A stretch of 64,000 nt of DNA from Hysterangium stoloniferum (taxonomy: Eukaryota > Basidiomycota > Agaricomycetes > Hysterangiales > Hysterangiaceae): contig WHVD01000008.1 of NCBI GenBank assembly GCA_015178975.1, positions 744,001 through 808,000 of the forward strand, in the 5' to 3' direction. The translations under genes were made by a program, and so were the position numbers. The notes beneath the pieces were generated by a model that did no database searches, was not told the DNA's origin, and saw only the letters and a list, made by a program, of their open reading frames with translations. This document shows positions 22,804-32,930 of this stretch, piece after piece (the stretch's first letter is position 1; each line of letters begins with the position of its first letter).

Positions 22804-23440
22804 TTAGACATTGCGAGCGAATGGAGATGGCACGCTAAATGGCACTGACAAAGGCGAAGTCGTAAGGAAAATTTTGAAAAATCCATATTGCGTTGGCAGT
22901 GAAGTGGAATCCTCGTAGCCGAACGGTTCCCCTCCAGTTGTACCATAACCAATCGCGAGCTCTGAACCACGGCGCAGCAATGCATCGACCTTCTCAAAAC
23001 CGGTTGAAAAAATGTTAAACACATTATCTGAAGAGAGAGGGTAAGAAATGTTCAGATATTGAATTATATAATATTCACCAAATTTCAAGGATTCCACGTC
23101 AAAGTAATAGATGTAAGGATAGAAATCAAAATTTGTGTTGTTCTTTAACTTCATTCCGTAGTAGTTTTGTGCTGGATCGACGATGATATCAACAATTCCG
23201 TCCCTAATTAGATTTTGTACCGGCTTGACTGGTCTCCAAATTGGATTAAAACCTATATCAGCTCCTCCCTTTTGGCGCTCTACACGGAAAAACGTGTCTA
23301 GCCAAGTCTAGCTGAGCTAGCTAGCTCTCTCCTCGATGGCTCTAGACAATATAGACGGCAATACTTACTGATCTTCCCACTTTCCTGATGATCGGTCTGA
23401 TCCGTGATGTAACTTCATCAATCATAGAATGAGTGGCTTT
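22804..23440 (-). pseudogene. C-terminal fragment of a basidiomycete caspase-like (ICE-like) protease
   Basis: Minus-strand text reads GGADIGFNPIWRPVKPVQNL, then NNTNFDFYPYIYYFDVESL, RRGSELAIGYGTTGGEPFGY and FFKIFLTTSP...VPSPF. The order (aromatic PY.FYFD, then LxIGYG..G..P..Y, then FFK.FLtT..., then SPF) is what I associate with the C-terminal domain of large caspase-domain proteins in agarics. An upstream exon ends near 23380 (GKIS|GTAAGT). The peptidase domain with its His-Cys dyad is not present. A stop follows SPFARNV at 22804. Likely a partial or eroded gene; the family call rests on memory of motifs. Confidence 0.5.
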
Positions 23441-23589
23441 AACTGTTCATCTCTGGTTAAATATTATAGGGATATTATGACAATTGTGTATCTCATTCGA
23501 GGAAGGAGCCCCTTCCTAAGGTTTTGCTGATTGCCATCAGAAACCATTGAAAGCAGGGATCGATGTATCTTTTAGGGTCACAACGTAAC

Positions 23590-23795
23590 TGTTGGATTTC
23601 GAGCATCATACAAGCTCATATTCTTTTGTTCCTTTTCCCCATTGTCCTCTTGTATCACATCCTTGTTGTTTTCCTCATTAGGATTCCATTGTTCCTATTG
23701 TATATATATGTAGCTATGTGTGAATAGAGCTCCCCGCACATTTACAAGGGTCCCTGCTATACTTGGGTGAGGTCAAAGTCCATCTTATCTCAACA
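23590..23795 (+). repeat. 5' LTR of the Copia element
   Basis: TGTTGGATTTCGAGCATC...ATCTCAACA. Contains a TATATATATG run near 23700 that could serve as the TATA box. Confidence 0.92.
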
Positions 23796-23867
23796 CAAAC
23801 GCGCAGCACACCCTCTTTCGTTCATTTCACTCTGTGTCATTCTATTCGTTGAGGGTGACTAGTCTTA

Positions 23868-25046
23868 TTGAAGAAACCACAGAAACTGCAGAAGCCGAGA
23901 AGTTTTGTGATGTCAGAAAATGAGACTCCGAAGTTTGGACAACTGAATGATTCAAATTATGCAGAGTGGGCTCTTCGAATGGAGGTGGTCCTAACCAGGA
24001 GAGGGTTATGGGGTGTTGTTCATATTGGTGTACCAAATGCAGATTCGAAGGAAGAAAACAAAGTCAATGCAGAGCTACAAAAAATGTTGAAAGTGCAGAA
24101 TGCCTCGAAGATGGCGGAAGCGTGAGCTGAGATGATCTTGTGAGTTGAGGATAGCCAGTTATCACATATGCGTCTACAGGACCCTAGGGAGATTTGGCTC
24201 ACCTTGCAGAATGTCCATAGAGCAGCAGGATTCGCCACAAGCCTGGCTTTAAGACGACAGTTTTTGACGATGAAGAAGCAGGCATCTCAGTCAATGCAAG
24301 CATGGATTGGTACCATAAAGGCAGTGGCCTTTTGAATGGAGGAAGCCAGAATTGATGTCAGCAATCAAGACAAAATTTTAGCACTCACAATGGGTCTCCC
24401 AGTCACCTACGATGTGGTTATCATCAATTTTGATGCAACACCTACAGACCTGTTGACATTAGATCATGTTATTGGTTGCTTGTTAAATGAAGAGACCCAC
24501 CTGTAAGGGCCACCTCAGTAGAGCCTGTGGTACTCACACTAGACTAACTAACAGAGGGATATCCAGAGTATATTAGGTAGCTACTAGATACAGATAAGGA
24601 CTACTCACCTAACAGAGGGATATCCAGAGAGAAAAGGATAAGGAGGTGCCTCTGCTAGATGTTCCGAAACATGGGGGTGTCTAAAAATAGAATGACAGCT
24701 TACCCTCAATGGTCCATAACTATCTACTCTATCCTAGAATATTCCTAGAGGATGGAACAGTCCTCTGAAAAATGTGAGAAAAATATAGGAAACAATATAA
24801 AATAACCTCTAAGGGTTAGTAAGTATAGACATGACAAAAACCAAGAGACAAGACATAGAATGTCCCCTTACACCGCCAGCAATCGAGAACAGTCAGGACC
24901 AAGAAAGAGGAGTTGCAGGATAATCAGGCCTGGTTGCCAGTTTGGGTGGTCAACGTCAAGATTCAATTTGCTGCTTTTGCAGTAAAAAAGGCCATATCAA
25001 GATAGATTGCAAGGAGCGAATTGAGTGGGAAAAACACAAACAAGAG
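23868..25046 (+). pseudogene. Copia gag with zinc knuckle
   Basis: Opens with PKFGQLNDSNYAEWALRMEV, continues RRGLWGVV and DPREIWLTLQNVHRA...ATSLALRRQFLTMKKQ, then MGLPVTYDVVIINFDATP. These are the standard landmarks of Copia Gag. Stops occur near 24123, 24140 and 24334. After the nested 371-bp insertion the zinc knuckle appears as CCFCSKKGHIKIDCKER (C-x2-C-x4-H-x4-C, near 24975-25020). The frame then meets the solo LTR. Confidence 0.75.
24502..24872. mobile_element. 371-bp nested TG...CA element (solo LTR or MITE)
   Basis: Begins TGTAAGGGCCACC and ends GTCCCCTTACA, giving an inverted terminal TGTAAGGG. The flanks CCACC (24497-24501) and CCGCC (24873-24877) match in four of five bases. It interrupts the Copia Gag between LLNEETHL and the zinc knuckle. 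A 21-bp unit starting CTAACAGAGGGATATCC is duplicated at 24548 and 24609. A 5-bp duplication with TG...CA ends favours a solo LTR; the inverted ends also permit a MITE. Confidence 0.7.
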
Positions 25047-25051
25047 AAGAC

Positions 25052-25774
25052 TGTTAAGAACTGAAAACTGACTAGTGTCAGTGGCCGACAGGGACCGATC
25101 GGAAGGACTTGGCTTCAGCTTATGTGCTGCGCCCTCGCAAATATCCGTAGTGTGTCCTTAGATTTCGGGCGGGCAAAGACTTAATCCTAAAGAGCTCTTT
25201 TTGGCGAGATACCGATTGGAACTGAAGGACAAGTCGAGCATTGGGCCAAGGGGTCGGGGCCGGAAGTAGGCGAGCGCACGCGAAGGCGGATGGGGGGATT
25301 CTTAGTATGAGACTATTACAGGTGTATGAGGGTATTCTGAGTTGATATTCTGATTGCCTAGTAACTACAACTACAGCAGGTTCATATACAAGTAACAGGC
25401 ATCTAGAAAATACTAATGGGGAGAAGGGTGGAAAATGGTATTAACAATAAGCTTGACTAGGAACGGGAAGTTTATGATTAGTTCGGAGGCCGATGATAAC
25501 CGAGAGCGGGATTACGATAAAAGGAAATAGTTCAAGGACTACAAATATAGATAGACATATGTGAAACATAAGATTGAACGGATCAACATAATAAAGGGGA
25601 CATATCAAAGTTTGACCAGACAATATGAGTTATTTTGACGTGGGCGTAAATGGAGTTTGATCTTCGCGAAAACATTCGTCAGCTTCGGGGCCGATGGTTT
25701 CTGAGATGGTGACTTGAAACGTTGATAAGTGGCGATAACCTTGGGACCAATAGGGTTGCGACATGGTCGTAACA
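25052..25774 (-). repeat. solo gypsy LTR, family A, copy 3 (inverted)
   Basis: Inverted copy of the LTRs at 4257 and 6712: starts TGTTAAGAACTGAAAACTG and ends GGTCGTAACA. Perfect target duplication AAGAC (25047-25051 and 25775-25779). Nested in the Copia element. Confidence 0.93.
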
Positions 25775-25882
25775 AAGACCGAAGTCACAGGTGTTGCTGA
25801 ATCTATCGAAAGTTCGGAAGAAGAAGAATGTTTCTGATTATTCAGCTTCTGGGGGTGTATGGTGTATGAGCTCGTGGGGGTG

Positions 25883-26088
25883 TGTTGGATTTTGAGCATC
25901 ATACAAGCTCATATTCTTTTGTTCCTTTTCCCCATTGTCCTCTTGTCTCACATCCTTGTTGTTTTCCTCATTAGGATTCCATTGTTCCTATTGTATATAT
26001 ATGTAGCTATGTGTGAATAGAGCTCCCTGCGTGTTTACGAGGGTCCCTGCTATACTCAGGTGAGGTAGAAGTCCATCTCATCTCAACA
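25883..26088 (+). repeat. 3' LTR of the Copia element
   Basis: Same ends and length as the LTR at 23590-23795, with a handful of substitutions, several of them C/T or G/A. Followed by target duplication GTAAC. Confidence 0.92.
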
Positions 26089-26093
26089 GTAAC

Positions 26094-26831
26094 TGGCACT
26101 CAATCAATCAATGTTCACATCTGTGGAGGTGTCTCGGAGATTGGTTACCTTGTTTTATATTGTTTCCATGACTAAGTACTTCTGGTGGGTATAAGTGCAT
26201 AGATTGTATCACACATTTTGCAGCAAAAGCTTATTATATGCATATTTGTAGAAATACTTAAATTGCTATTAGTTGCATATATGCCTGCCACTGTGAATTC
26301 ATGAGTGTCATTTTCTGTCACTGCAGTCTTGACATACTGACCTACCATCACTGCAGCCCGAGCTCACAAATGAGGCAAATGAGATTGGCACATACATACA
26401 TAAAGGACATGGTTCTAGGATGTATATAGGCTTCATGGTGACTATACAAATCAAGAAATTTCTGAGGTGAAGGAGCAGTTTACTGCATTCTTTCATCAAT
26501 GTATATGTTGAAATTTGGAAAAACAGTCACTTCATTTTAGTATATTGTCATAGAACTTGAATCTGATGGATTCAGAAAGGCGCTAGGCTGTTTACACTCT
26601 GCAGGGGATTAACATATCAATAAGCTCTCAAATAGGTGTACAATGGGGTAAATGATATCTCACAGACTTATAATGGTCATTAGTTTCAAATAAGATCTCT
26701 GTAGAACATTACACAATGATGTCATGGGCTGAGAAAGGAAAAAATGTAGGATCTGATAATAATGAAGATAACCACTAGGAGACACCTAGGTTTCCTCTAA
26801 TGCAGGTATGATAGGCCCTTTTTTTAGGCAA
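26094..26831. other. no assignable gene
   Basis: AT-rich sequence with short open frames only. I see no domain, repeat or element boundary that I can support. Confidence 0.4.
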
Positions 26832-27410
26832 TGTTATGACCCGTTCCCAGATATTTCAATATCTGACTTCCAACTCCCAACTTCCAACTTCCAACTTCCA
26901 ACTTCCAACCTCCAACTACGGAACATCATAGTTACTGTATCTTCCATGTTCTTCCCTTGTTCTGCATTTGGTAATTTGTCTGCTGACAAGTATTCACTCA
27001 TTTATTTATTATATTCCCACTTCGGAATATTGTCTCCCCAATTCATCTTGTTGTATTCCCATTTCAGAATACTTCCATTTCCATCTTATTGTGGTCTTAG
27101 TTTGTAGTACAATAATGAGAAGACTTATATTAGTTTCCACAAATTTGTACTTTACTTTAAATCTGATATCGACTTAGTTTCTTATTCCCTCTTCCGTCTT
27201 TCTGTATGCTCGATATTCGGAACTCTTTGGAACTCTGAATATCCGTATCTTCCATCATAAGTCTCACCTTTGAAATTAAGGACTCTTGAGCATTTGTGTA
27301 GAGGTGCAGCACATAAGCTGAAGCCAATGTCCTAGCCCTATCTGATAGTTTCCAACTTCCCAGTGACTTTCCGATAGTTCCGGAATAAGTTCCTGACACA
27401 GCACTTAACA
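26832..27410 (+). repeat. gypsy LTR, family B, solo copy
   Basis: Starts TGTTATGACCCGTTCC and ends GCACTTAACA. Colinear with 56095-56642 and, inverted, with 57379-57941. Flanks GGCAA and GGTGA agree in three of five positions, so the target duplication is decayed or absent. Near its start it carries an expanded CTTCCAACTT minisatellite (26869-26916) that the copies at 56095 and 57941 lack. The core CACATAAGCTGAAGCC lies near 27310-27325. Confidence 0.85.
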
Positions 27411-27568
27411 GGTGAGATGCACAGATGAGTTAAAGTTCATTATCGAGAAATAGGTCAGATCATTACATAACAACAAATATTAATGGACTCAGTGGTGAAA
27501 TAGGGCAACTGTTCTCAGACTTGGACTATTACGACAGAAAAGCAAGCCATTGCTGTTTGGCCTGTAAC

Positions 27569-28622
27569 TGTCAGGAACCGGAAAACCCGCCAGCCTCTGG
27601 GCCCCCGGACCCTGTCCTACATGCTCCCAACCCTCTATATTGCATAGTAACAACCGGAGTTCCCACGGGAGCCCGCATGTCAACTTGTTTATGCCTGACT
27701 CTCTGTACGCACCCCACCTGTCTGCACCTAACCCTCCATGTCTCATACACCAGTCTTCGGACTCCTCCGGACTCCGGACTCCACCCTACATACACCCGAC
27801 ACTCTGTGTGTTATGTACCAGTCACCGGACTCTGACTGGACTCCTGGAACCCCTCTAACAGAGCATAGAACCCCGCTCCTGTTATCTGTCTCTGCATCTC
27901 ACACACCAGTCATTGGAAAACCCACCGGACTCCACTGGACCTCCTGCACATCAAGCCTGTCTATACCCGACACTATCTTGTGCACCAAGTCACCGGACTC
28001 CGACCGGACTTCCGGAACCCCTCTAACTGAGCCCTGCTCCAGTTATGGTTAAATGATCTGTCATGATTTGTTCTCTGCTCCCGTTCCGTTCCGTCCCTAA
28101 TTCCCAGTTTAGTATTTACTTGTTTCATTTTATGTTTAATAGTTCTGCCTCCCATTAATACCGGATTTGGTATTATTACATTTCACAGTCTATATAAGTC
28201 TGCTATATTCATGTACTTAGAATCCAGTTTCAATCTTGAACTAGTTTTCCCCCGAACAAGTTTGATCCTTGAACAGTCTCTAGTCCTCTTGTCTGTCTGC
28301 ACACTCGATTCCTGGAACTCCCACGGGAACTCCGGAATCTATATCTTCCTGTATGCATTCTGTCAGCTCGAAATATGGACACCCGAATGAGTGTACGAGG
28401 GCACAGCTTATAAGCTGAAGCCAAGTCTATCTCAGTCATTCACCATACTTTCTGGTAATTATTCTGATATCACCGTTCCTTGTACTAATAATCCCCGGAA
28501 CTTTTCTGGGACCTATTACCCGGGGACTCCGTGGGACTATTCCCGGAAGCAAGTGTGTGTTCAGAATAGTTACCAGAAACCTCCGCGGGACTATCCGTGG
28601 AGCTTTGTTCGGGAACTTAACA
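27569..28622 (+). repeat. solo gypsy LTR, family C, 1054 bp
   Basis: Starts TGTCAGGAACCGG and ends GGGAACTTAACA, with perfect target duplication GTAAC (27564-27568 and 28623-28627). Contains TCTATATAAG (about 28189-28198) as a probable TATA box and the core TTATAAGCTGAAGCC near 28408-28422. Its middle (CTGTCATGATTTG, CCGTTCCGTTCCG, ACCGGATTTGGTAT) is shared with the inverted LTR at 29337-30213, so the two are diverged members of one family. Confidence 0.88.
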
Positions 28623-28851
28623 GTAACTGTGAATCAACACAAATCATTATGACTATCTAGCATCATGTTAGAGTATGATACTATAGCTCTAACATAGTCT
28701 ATTATGATCTCCATATTTTTCTGATATTTGTAGTATTTTTCCCAGCACTGTAGGTGCAGTATTGAGTGAGTTACCTTAGGTCGGTAACTACTGTATAGGT
28801 GCTTAGATAAGCACCAAGTAGTATAGTCCACTGTGGGTGTGGGAAAGTCTC

Positions 28852-28937
28852 CTTAGTGTTTACTTTCCAATCACACTCACAGGTATATCTTTACAGTTGA
28901 ATATACTTAGTGTTTACTTTCCAATCACACTCACAGG
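28852..28937 (+). repeat. 32-bp direct repeat, period 54 bp
   Basis: The unit starting CTTAGTGTTTACTTTCC and ending ACACTCACAGG occurs at 28852-28883 and 28906-28937 without mismatch. No function is evident. Confidence 0.85.
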
Positions 28938-29336
28938 GGTGTTCTGCAAAGTGTTATTCAACTGTTTCAACACATCGACCAACAGGTAATTACATATGCT
29001 ATGAGGGTAAGAGCAACCCACCAAAATAAAGACAGAGATCAATACCACCCAGAAGTGGTGGCGTGCTTTGTTGACACAAAGGAGGGTATACAGTGAGGGA
29101 CAGAACCCTCCCAATGATTTTTAGTTGTGCAAAGATTCTTGAATAGCTCAAGAACCACTGTAGATATAGACCTGAAATTTGGTGTTTAGTTAGGTCTACA
29201 TGTTATCTATATGCCCTTAAAATATTATGACATAAGTATTAGTATTTCCCTTGCTATAAATAAAATAATAATAAAATCACATTGGAAGGGTTTTGTCCCA
29301 GTCACATGATCAGCACAAAACATTATTGATTATATG

Positions 29337-30213
29337 TGTTAGGATACACACACAGGCCGGGTTTCCGGAGAAACCTGCGGGATATCCGGTAGGACTTGGC
29401 TTCAGCTTATAGGCTGCGCCCTCGCTAGATCGTGTTGTCCAATTTCAAACGGACGGACGGGGATCCCGGGGAGTCCGGGCGGGGTTCGTGGGTCGTAGGT
29501 CGTAAGTCGGGTCGTGGGTCGTAAGTCGGGTCGTGGGTCGTAAGTCGGGTCGTGGGTCGTAAGTCGGAGGTCATGGGTCGTGAGTCGAGTTGGTTGAGAG
29601 AGATAGATGCGCCGGAGCCCGTGGGCTCCGACTAGTGCGAGCAATGTGAATCGAGTAAGGTTTTAGAGCGGAAAATATTATTAGATTACTGGGGGGAATC
29701 TAAGCTAATTTTCTGACTGGATTGTATGTACAACATCTGCCAGTTTATATAGACCATGGAGTGAATGACATACCAAATCCAGTAATGGCGAAACGAAACT
29801 AACAAAACATGAAACAGGAATAGTAAACACCAAATTGGTGTTAGGAACGGAACGGAACAGAGCGGAGTCCAAATCGTGACAAAGCATAACCCATAATGGG
29901 AAACGGAGCGGGAGCGGAGTCCTAAATCGTGACAGGTCATTTGACTAAAACGGGAACAGGGCTTGATTAGAGCGGTGACGGGATTCTGAGCAGGTTCCGG
30001 TGACTGATGCGTGGGACGAAGATGGACATAGACAGAGACGGGATCTGGGGGAAGTCTGGTGACTGATATGTGTCTTAATGAGGTCGAACGTAACGAGTCT
30101 TGACGTAACGGAGTCCGGGCGGGAAATCCTATAAACAGACAATTGGTGCTTGTAGCGCGTGGGGGTGTACGAGTTAGTGCCCGGAGTCCGGCGGGATTTG
30201 TCCGGTCGTAACA
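29337..30213 (-). repeat. solo gypsy LTR, family C, inverted, inside the Tc1 element
   Basis: Starts TGTTAGGATACAC and ends GTCGTAACA; perfect target duplication ATATG (29332-29336 and 30214-30218). On the minus strand it has a TCTATATAAAC TATA-like motif near 29750 and the core CTATAAGCTGAAGCC near 29400. Contains a 19-bp tandem repeat at about 29495-29580. Confidence 0.92.
29495..29580. repeat. 19-bp tandem repeat inside the LTR
   Basis: The unit GTCGTAAGTCGGGTCGTGG is repeated about three and a half times, with degenerate copies on both sides. The family-C LTR at 27569-28622 lacks it, so it is a local expansion. Confidence 0.88.
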
Positions 30214-30322
30214 ATATGCAAAGAAGTGCAAATAAAAATCATGTGACCTGTCAAAATTAGATATATATATAGCTGTTCACTTTCCAGTTCAACAACATCC
30301 CCACAACTCAACATTCTACACC

Positions 30323-31337
30323 ATGAAAGCTCTTAATCCTCCTCAGGTTAGCCACATTTTCATTTTTCTCAATAAGGGCAAGTCTGCTTCTCAGATCTCT
30401 GCAATAACTAGCAGAGGTCAATTTACTATATCCAGAATTCACTTTAACCATTGCCCATCACTTGCCAAAGCACCTGGTGGCCATCCATGCAAGATTTCTC
30501 CCTCAGATATTCATTATTCCCTCTAACAAATCACTTCTCAGAAGGCAGAACATGCCACTGAGGTCGCCAAAATCCTTCAAAATATGACTGGAGAGTCCAT
30601 TTCAGTGAAGACTTTTCATAAAGCACTCAAGAAAGCTGGAATGAGAGCTGTGGTGAAGAGAAAAAGGCCTTTACTCACTAAGAGGCATAGGAAGGCAAGG
30701 ATGGGCTTTGCTCTGGGACACAAGGACTGGACTGTGGATGATTGGAAGAGGTTTGTTTGGTTAGATGAGACAAAAATCAATTGTTTGGGGTCAGATGGGA
30801 GGAAGTAGGTATGGAAAGGGGCAGGAGAGGGGCTCAGTGATAGGGTGGTTGAGGGTACAGTCAGGTTTGGAGGAGGAAATCTGATGTTGTGAAGCTGTAT
30901 GTCGTGAGAAGGACCAGAATATTCCACCAAAATTGATGGAAGGATGGATGCTGACCTTTATGTTAGCATTCTGGAAGATGAACTTCAAGCAATCATGAAG
31001 TATTATGGCAAGAACACAGAAGATGTGGTCTTTCAGCAAGATAATGATCCCAAACACAAGAGCAAGAAGGCCACCAATTGGTTTAAAGATAATGGAATTG
31101 TGGTCATGGTATGACTACCTCAGTCTGCTGACCTTATCCAATTGAAAACCTCTGGTATTACCTCAAAAAGAGGCTGGGAGAGTATGAAGTGGCACCCGAG
31201 AGTATTCATGAGTTGTGGGAGAGGTTTAGACAGAGTGGGAGAAGATCCCTGCCTCTACTTGTCAGAATTTGATAGAGAGTATGCCTAGAAGAGTTGAGGC
31301 TGTTTTGAAGGCCAAGGGAGGCTATACCAAGTACTAG
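30323..31337 (+). pseudogene. Tc1/mariner transposase (DD34E type), inactivated
   Basis: The ATG at 30323 begins MKALNPPQVSHIFIF, a helix-turn-helix DNA-binding start (FLNKGKSASQIS). The catalytic region has the first Asp in RFVWLDETKIN, the second in VVFQQDNDPKHKSKKATNW, and the third-carboxylate region at PIENLWYYLKKRLGEYE. The last piece is reached only after a 1-nt shift near 31138. Stops at 30525, around 30808 and later also break the frame; the end is near 31337. About 338 residues in all, the normal length for the family. A TATATATATAG motif lies just upstream near 30265. Confidence 0.85.
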
Positions 31338-31814
31338 ATTGTTTGATTTGTGTTCTTTTTATACCAGGGACAAAACCCTTCCAATGTGATTTTATTATAA
31401 TTTTATTTATAGCATGGAAAATACCAGTGCTTATGTCATAAAATTTTAATGGCATATAGATAACATATAGACCTAACCAACCACCAAATTTTAGGTCTGT
31501 ATCTACAGTGGTTCTTGAGTTATTCAAGAATCTTTGCACAACTAAAAATCATTGGAAGGGTTTTGTCCCTCACTGTACATCAGTATATGGATGCGAACAA
31601 AAAGCGTTAGTATTACTAAACTACCGTACAGAATTATGTAGCTACGCGAAATATACTAGGACCTACATGTTGATATTAGTTGCAATTACTCTATTATTAC
31701 CAAATGGCCAAAATTTGAACATGTCTCGCGAAGAGGAATCTACCCTATACGCTCAGACTTCCAGAGTCCTGAATAAAAAACCTATCCGATGACGGAGATT
31801 ATGAATCATTTTAT

Positions 31815-32930
31815 TTACTCTCTACTCTCTAATGCCTTCTTCACGAGAGTTTTGATATGAAACGACACAGTCAAGTAGTCGTCGTCTCTTGAATCAAATT
31901 TGGACATGCCGGTATGGCTTTTATTGAGGCCAATCGCCTCCGCATCCACGGCGCCAGGAACAACCGCAGTGTGCTTCTGCACTAACTGCAATCCGACGTG
32001 TCAGATTGTTCATTTATGACAAGGAGAATGTAACTACCACTTGTGAAAGCCCTCCCGGAATAGGTGTTGAGTAGGTTTCGTAGAAAAATACTGTATTGTA
32101 CAGCCGACTAATAGAATTATATTGATCGAGTTGGTCCTGCAACACCTCTGAGTTTGCCGTGAGATGTTGGGCTACCTTCTTGTTTGTGGGTCGTAGTAGA
32201 GATTGGATCTTAAGGAGAAGAAGAATCAAATCGGTACTATCTGTTCCTTGATGTGGAGTTCCCAAGAAGACAAGGCCAGTCGTTGATGTAGCGATTGACT
32301 TGTGCTCTACTCGATGTTGATCATGTGCACCGTTCGCGACAATTAGGGCCTTCGATTTATTTGATTTTATGTGAATTATGTTCATGGAAGGAAACATACT
32401 AAGTGCACATACAAATTTGAGAACAATTCCTCCCAGGCTATGCGCTACGAAAATGATTGGGCGGTTCTATCCCAATATGAAGGTGCAATCCTTCGTATAC
32501 ATTGAAGGAAACCTTACCTGCGTGTCTATGCCTCGCCTATGCATCACAAGTTTATTAATAAGATCCTCCGCATGGTCGTGTATAGTTCGATCCGACAACT
32601 GCATCCTGCCTCTAGTAGCTGAATCGTAGCCATAGGTAAGGATTCTTGCGTTGGGAACGTCATCTGGAAGAAAGTCTCGAAGCCAGAGAGTGTCGTTTTC
32701 TGCTGTCCAAGATCGTTCTCGGTCACCATCCAAGCCATGGATAGCTACAATACTATCAAAACGAACGGTTATTTATGTTCGCATACTTTACATATTACGC
32801 ACTCAACAACTGGCGAGTCCCCCTCTACAAGTACTTTGAAACCGAGATTAGTAGGAGGGGCATCACGTCCGCCCCATAGCAGAGCTACGACGGACGTGAT
32901 AGCGCTGACGAAATCCGTATATGAAACCAT
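31815..32930 (-). CDS. alpha/beta-hydrolase, serine esterase (DUF676/LipB-like)
   Basis: The ATG at 32930 gives MVSYTDFVSAITSVVALLWG, then GFKVLVEGDSPVVE. After an intron comes the oxyanion-strand region IVAIHGLDGDRERSWT, then LWLRDFLPDDVPNARILTYG. The nucleophile elbow IIFVAHSLGGIVLK has Ser in A-H-S-L-G-G. STTGLVFLGTPHQGTDS follows, and the last exon (31815-31990) has HTAVVPGAVDAEAIGLNKSH and MSKFDSRDDDYLTVSFHIK. Introns are 50-60 bp with good borders (for example GTGGTA...TTGCAG at about 31988-32041). This domain normally forms the N-terminus of fungal NACHT or ankyrin proteins. Here it ends with a stop after KKALESRE, so it is a free-standing hydrolase. The catalytic His is probably in GLNKSH. 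It looks intact. Confidence 0.78.

Larger units (their letters stand above)
23590..26088 (+). mobile_element. short Copia-type LTR element with nested insertions
   Basis: Near-identical LTRs of about 206 bp (23590-23795 and 25883-26088, TGTTGGATTT...TCTCAACA) flank the element, with a perfect target duplication GTAAC (23585-23589 and 26089-26093). A G-rich tract (GTGGGGGTG) precedes the 3' LTR. Only Copia Gag with a zinc knuckle lies inside; protease, integrase and RT are missing, so this is an internally deleted, non-autonomous copy. Two later insertions sit inside it: a 371-bp TG...CA element (24502-24872) and a family-A solo LTR (25052-25774). Confidence 0.92.
29091..31575 (+). mobile_element. 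Tc1/mariner transposon with 209-bp terminal inverted repeats
   Basis: The ends are CAGTGAGGGAC...GTCCCTCACTG flanked by TA (29089-29090 and 31576-31577), the Tc1/mariner target duplication. The inverted repeats (29091-29299 and 31367-31575) are both 209 bp and differ at scattered positions. Within each arm the outer sequence GGGACAAAACCCTTCCAATG recurs in inverted orientation at the inner edge. One transposase pseudogene lies inside. A family-C solo LTR (29337-30213) is inserted between the left arm and the transposase. Confidence 0.9.

Noticed and set aside
27521-28052. Plus-strand Pro/Ser/Thr-rich frames at 27521-28052 as a secreted protein
   Set aside because: They lie inside the family-C solo LTR bounded by a GTAAC target duplication and result from its C-rich repeats.
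29495-29580. CRISPR-like array
   Set aside because: Units are directly abutting with no spacers, in a eukaryotic LTR; it is a simple tandem repeat.
29402-29644. Minus frame with repeated TRLTTHDLRLTTHD-like text as a repeat protein
   Set aside because: It is a translation of the 19-bp DNA tandem repeat inside a solo LTR.
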